DNA of 64,000 nucleotides from Ischnura elegans. Lineage: Eukaryota > Arthropoda > Insecta > Odonata > Coenagrionidae. The notes below the pieces were generated by a model. It searched no databases. It was not told the origin of the DNA and was given only the letters and a program-made list of their open reading frames with translations. The translations under genes were made by a program, and so were the position numbers. Shown piece by piece: positions 61,735 to 64,000 of this stretch (the stretch's first letter is position 1; each line of letters opens with the position of its first letter). The DNA lies in assembly GCF_921293095.1 (NCBI RefSeq), contig NC_060252.1, positions 78,822,866-78,886,865 of the forward strand, written 5' to 3'.

Positions 61735-62150
61735 TAAGCGGAGCAGCCGCGGGGGGCTCCTCAACCCCAAGGCGGCGAAGCCGCCCCACAGCGAGGAACG
61801 GCGGAGCCGTTCCGAGGAGTAACTGGCGTAGGCGAGGAGGAGCTTCAGTAACCCTCGGGCGGCGAAGCCGCCCCGGTGTTCAAGCGGCGCAGCCGCTGTA
61901 GACTCACCCATCTCAACTCACATTCAACCCCTGGGCGGCGAAGCCGCCCTACAGCGAGGAACGGCGAAGCCGTTTCGAGGAATGAGTGGGGCGTCTCCCT
62001 TCCCCTTGGCCGGCGAAGCCGGCCCCTAGCTGAGGTGAGATTATTCGAACTTCGAAAGTCCTCGAACGACCACAAATGTTGACGGCGAAGCCGGAACCGG
62101 GGTTTTAAGGGGCGGAGCCCCTTAACGAGCGCGCGGAGCGTGCGAGTTTA
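61735..62150. repeat. Cluster of eleven GC-rich short hairpins
   Basis: Short perfect inverted repeats with 3-base loops GAA, GGA or GCA lie every 20-60 bp: GGCGGC-GAA-GCCGCC (about 61781), AACGGC-GGA-GCCGTT (about 61798), GGGCGGC-GAA-GCCGCCC (about 61859 and 61934), AGCGGC-GCA-GCCGCT (about 61883), AACGGC-GAA-GCCGTT (about 61961), GGCCGGC-GAA-GCCGGCC (about 62010) and AAGGGGC-GGA-GCCCCTT (about 62108), among others. The arms differ but the loop pattern is constant. That argues for selection or a common copying mechanism acting on the structure, not the sequence. Confidence 0.88.
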
Positions 62151-62163
62151 TCATTATACAATC

Positions 62164-62328
62164 CAGGGCCGGCCTTAGGGCGGGGCGACCGCCCTGGGGC
62201 CCGCGTTCGTGAAAAAATTAAAATATACTATAGTTTTGAAAACGCAATTTCAACTATTACTGTATTGTATTGTAAGGGCCCCGCATGAAGGTTCGCCCCT
62301 AGCCCCGCACCTGCTAGGGGCGGCCCTG
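62164..62328. mobile_element. hAT-type MITE, 165 bp, with 8-bp target duplication
   Basis: It starts CAGGGCCGGCCTTAGGGC and ends with GGGGCGGCCCTG, inverted CAGGGCCG-type ends typical of hAT transposons. ATACAATC stands directly before (62156-62163) and after it (62329-62336), a perfect 8-bp duplication, also typical of hAT. It has no coding capacity, with an AT-rich centre and GC-rich subterminal inverted sequence (GGGGCGACC and GGTTCGCCCC). Confidence 0.92.
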
Positions 62329-62336
62329 ATACAATC

Positions 62337-64000
62337 TTATCAACCTAATAGTTAGCTGTTTAGCAGGTCAGGTTTCGTTGAATAACCTCCTGATAATCCT
62401 GTCTTGTGCATTCCCTTCATCCCCACTTACCATTGTCTCCTCTTCTAAATCAACCGTCCTTTTCTTTCGTTTTCTATCTCAGTTATTTCTACATGCTCCA
62501 GCCAGCTTTACTTCCTTGTTTTGGTTGTATTCATCAGTCATCTGTTTTACCCCTGCAGTATCGCTTAATATATCTCTCGTCTTCCCAACTGAAATATAAT
62601 TATCTGCTCCACACCTACAAAACCCACAAATGCCTTCTTAATTTTTTATCTATTAGGGCTAAACAATACTCAGGTGATTTGTAACCATCCCGGCTATTTT
62701 TTAAATTTATAGAATACTAAGTCATCTTTTCCTACGTTTTAATCAATCGATTTTTTACATTCCCTCATGCCATTATTTCCTGGTCTTATACGTTTCTCTT
62801 CAAAATTCAATGTTTAGTTTATTATATGTCTTTTTACCTCTCTCTCTTTTATTTTTTTACATTTTCTTCTTCATCGCATTTTAGCCATCATGTCTAGTTA
62901 AATCCGTGGTTGCTTCTCTCGTCTTCCACTTCGATACCCAGCGTCTCCCTTTGTTTTTTTTTCCAGTGCCCGTTCACATTGATGCGGTAAATACATCTTT
63001 CATTTCCTGTCTCCATTTATTTACAACTTCTACTTACTGTTAGTCAAACCTTTAGCTTAAAAGCTCATCTTCACCATAGTATGGCTCTTAATTCTCCTTA
63101 ATCTTCAAATAATAACACATAATCACTAAATCTTTCATCGTTCGGAAGCCGCCGAAAACTAATTCTGCTCACTTATTTCAATGACTCATCCCAAAATGGC
63201 CACATCCCTATCTTTTGTTCTTTGATAAACTTTCTATTTATCGAACATTTCCTCCACTTCTTCTCCTCTACTGACACTACCTGGCGTGTTCATGCATCTG
63301 GATGGCAAGTAGATTTTTAGTAAGTAAGTCTATTGAAATGTCTATCACTATCTATTTCCTAAAATACTTTATCAAATACAAAACTTCGTTTTTTATCATG
63401 ATTCGCACTCACTGTCTTACTCTTTTATTCACATTGCCGTAATATTCATTACCTCTACATTCCTCTTCCTTCTGTCCCAGCCTGTTTCATTTATTCCAGT
63501 AGTATCCAAATTGATTTTTGGAAACTCTCTTCTCACTGCATTGCAACTCTGTTCCTATCGTAAATCATATGGTGGGACAATTCCGGACAATTTTTGTATT
63601 CAAATAATTCCTGTTCCATCGCTGTTTTTCTAAAGCTACTTTTGTCTTAGATCTTCACTGCGGGGTTTTTCCGTTGCCTGTATCGCATCCCCATGCTGCT
63701 GATCAGTGTACAGCTCATCTACGTCGAGGAGAGACTCAATGATCACCGCAGCTCTAAGACATCAGAGCACCATGACACTTCCACTCGCTTATTGTTAGCT
63801 AGAAGGATTCTACGTCTCTGCATCGTGTTGAAAACAAATGACGCACGACACACGGTTTTTCACGGAGTTTATTAGGATGTGAATGTTCACTCGCAAGTAA
63901 TTAATGCAAGGACTTAGCCAGCTGAAAACCCATTTCAATTCCGCATTAAAAATTATATTCAAATGAAATTGTGGCCATCTTGCGAGGCATTTCTTTCATT
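62337..64000. other. AT-rich sequence without recognised genes
   Basis: No open frame here resembles a known family, and no splice-linked exons, tRNA or repeat structure stand out. Pyrimidine-rich runs are common (for example CTTTTACCTCTCTCTCTTTT near 62830-62850). It may be host intergenic or intronic DNA, or an old unrecognisable repeat. Confidence 0.6.

Noticed and set aside
62337-64000. Short open frames near the right end of the window (for example 63693-63875)
   Set aside because: They are short, without domain similarity, splice context or codon-use signal; chance frames in AT-rich DNA are sufficient.

Overview
The window looks like a repeat-rich stretch of an animal genome, most likely an arthropod. 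It holds Jockey-like non-LTR retrotransposons whose gag-like ORF1s carry CCHC zinc knuckles, plus Harbinger, Penelope-like, Transib, TTAA-type (Kolobok-like) and hAT elements. The transposase genes have short GT-AG introns. I find no host protein gene, rRNA or tRNA I can defend. The organism cannot be named from this sequence.

Layout 1: bases 1-41,630 are a head-to-tail array of seven plus-strand non-LTR elements. I label them by family: A1 (1-5,559), D1 (5,560-18,762), D2 (18,763-23,869), G1 (23,947-26,754), F2 (26,771-29,942), G2 (29,943-35,080), G3 (35,081-41,626). Minus-strand or younger elements are nested inside them: B1 inside A1, F1 inside the ORF1 of D1, B2 inside the last codons of D1 ORF2, C1 inside B2, and A2 inside G3 ORF2. 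Target duplications support most nestings. Array junctions carry one of two recurring motifs, GGAGAACACCT or CTAGGCGTTG. A unidirectional stack like this resembles the HeT-A/TART/TAHRE telomere arrays of Drosophila or the tandem copies of site-specific elements. No TTAGG tandem repeat is present, so a telomeric position is only a hypothesis.

Layout 2: 41,632-46,165 is a degraded Harbinger transposon with a 5'-truncated Penelope-like element (RT plus GIY-YIG) inside it. From 46,206 to about 51,800 lies a fragment of another non-LTR element (H1, minus strand). Its endonuclease domain is split by a complete Transib transposon (46,366-50,188). That Transib has a CGTTG target duplication and termini with heptamer, 23-bp spacer and nonamer, like V(D)J recombination signals. 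The H1 ORF1 contains a coding 24-bp minisatellite.

Layout 3: 52,982-58,934 is a TTAA-flanked DNA transposon carrying a broken, multi-exon gene for a Mutator-like transposase fused to a YqaJ nuclease. The right end holds a degenerate satellite of about 160 bp, a cluster of GC-rich hairpins, a 165-bp hAT MITE and AT-rich DNA without recognisable genes.

The genes form no host pathway. ORF1 proteins package element RNA, ORF2 proteins nick the target and reverse-transcribe, and the DNA transposases cut and paste. F1 ORF2, F2 ORF2, D2 ORF1, G2 ORF1, G3 ORF1 and C1 ORF1 are uninterrupted. D1 ORF2 is open for 883 codons but has lost its native last codons to the B2 insertion. Most other genes carry stops or frameshifts, so the region is a mixture of young and decaying elements.
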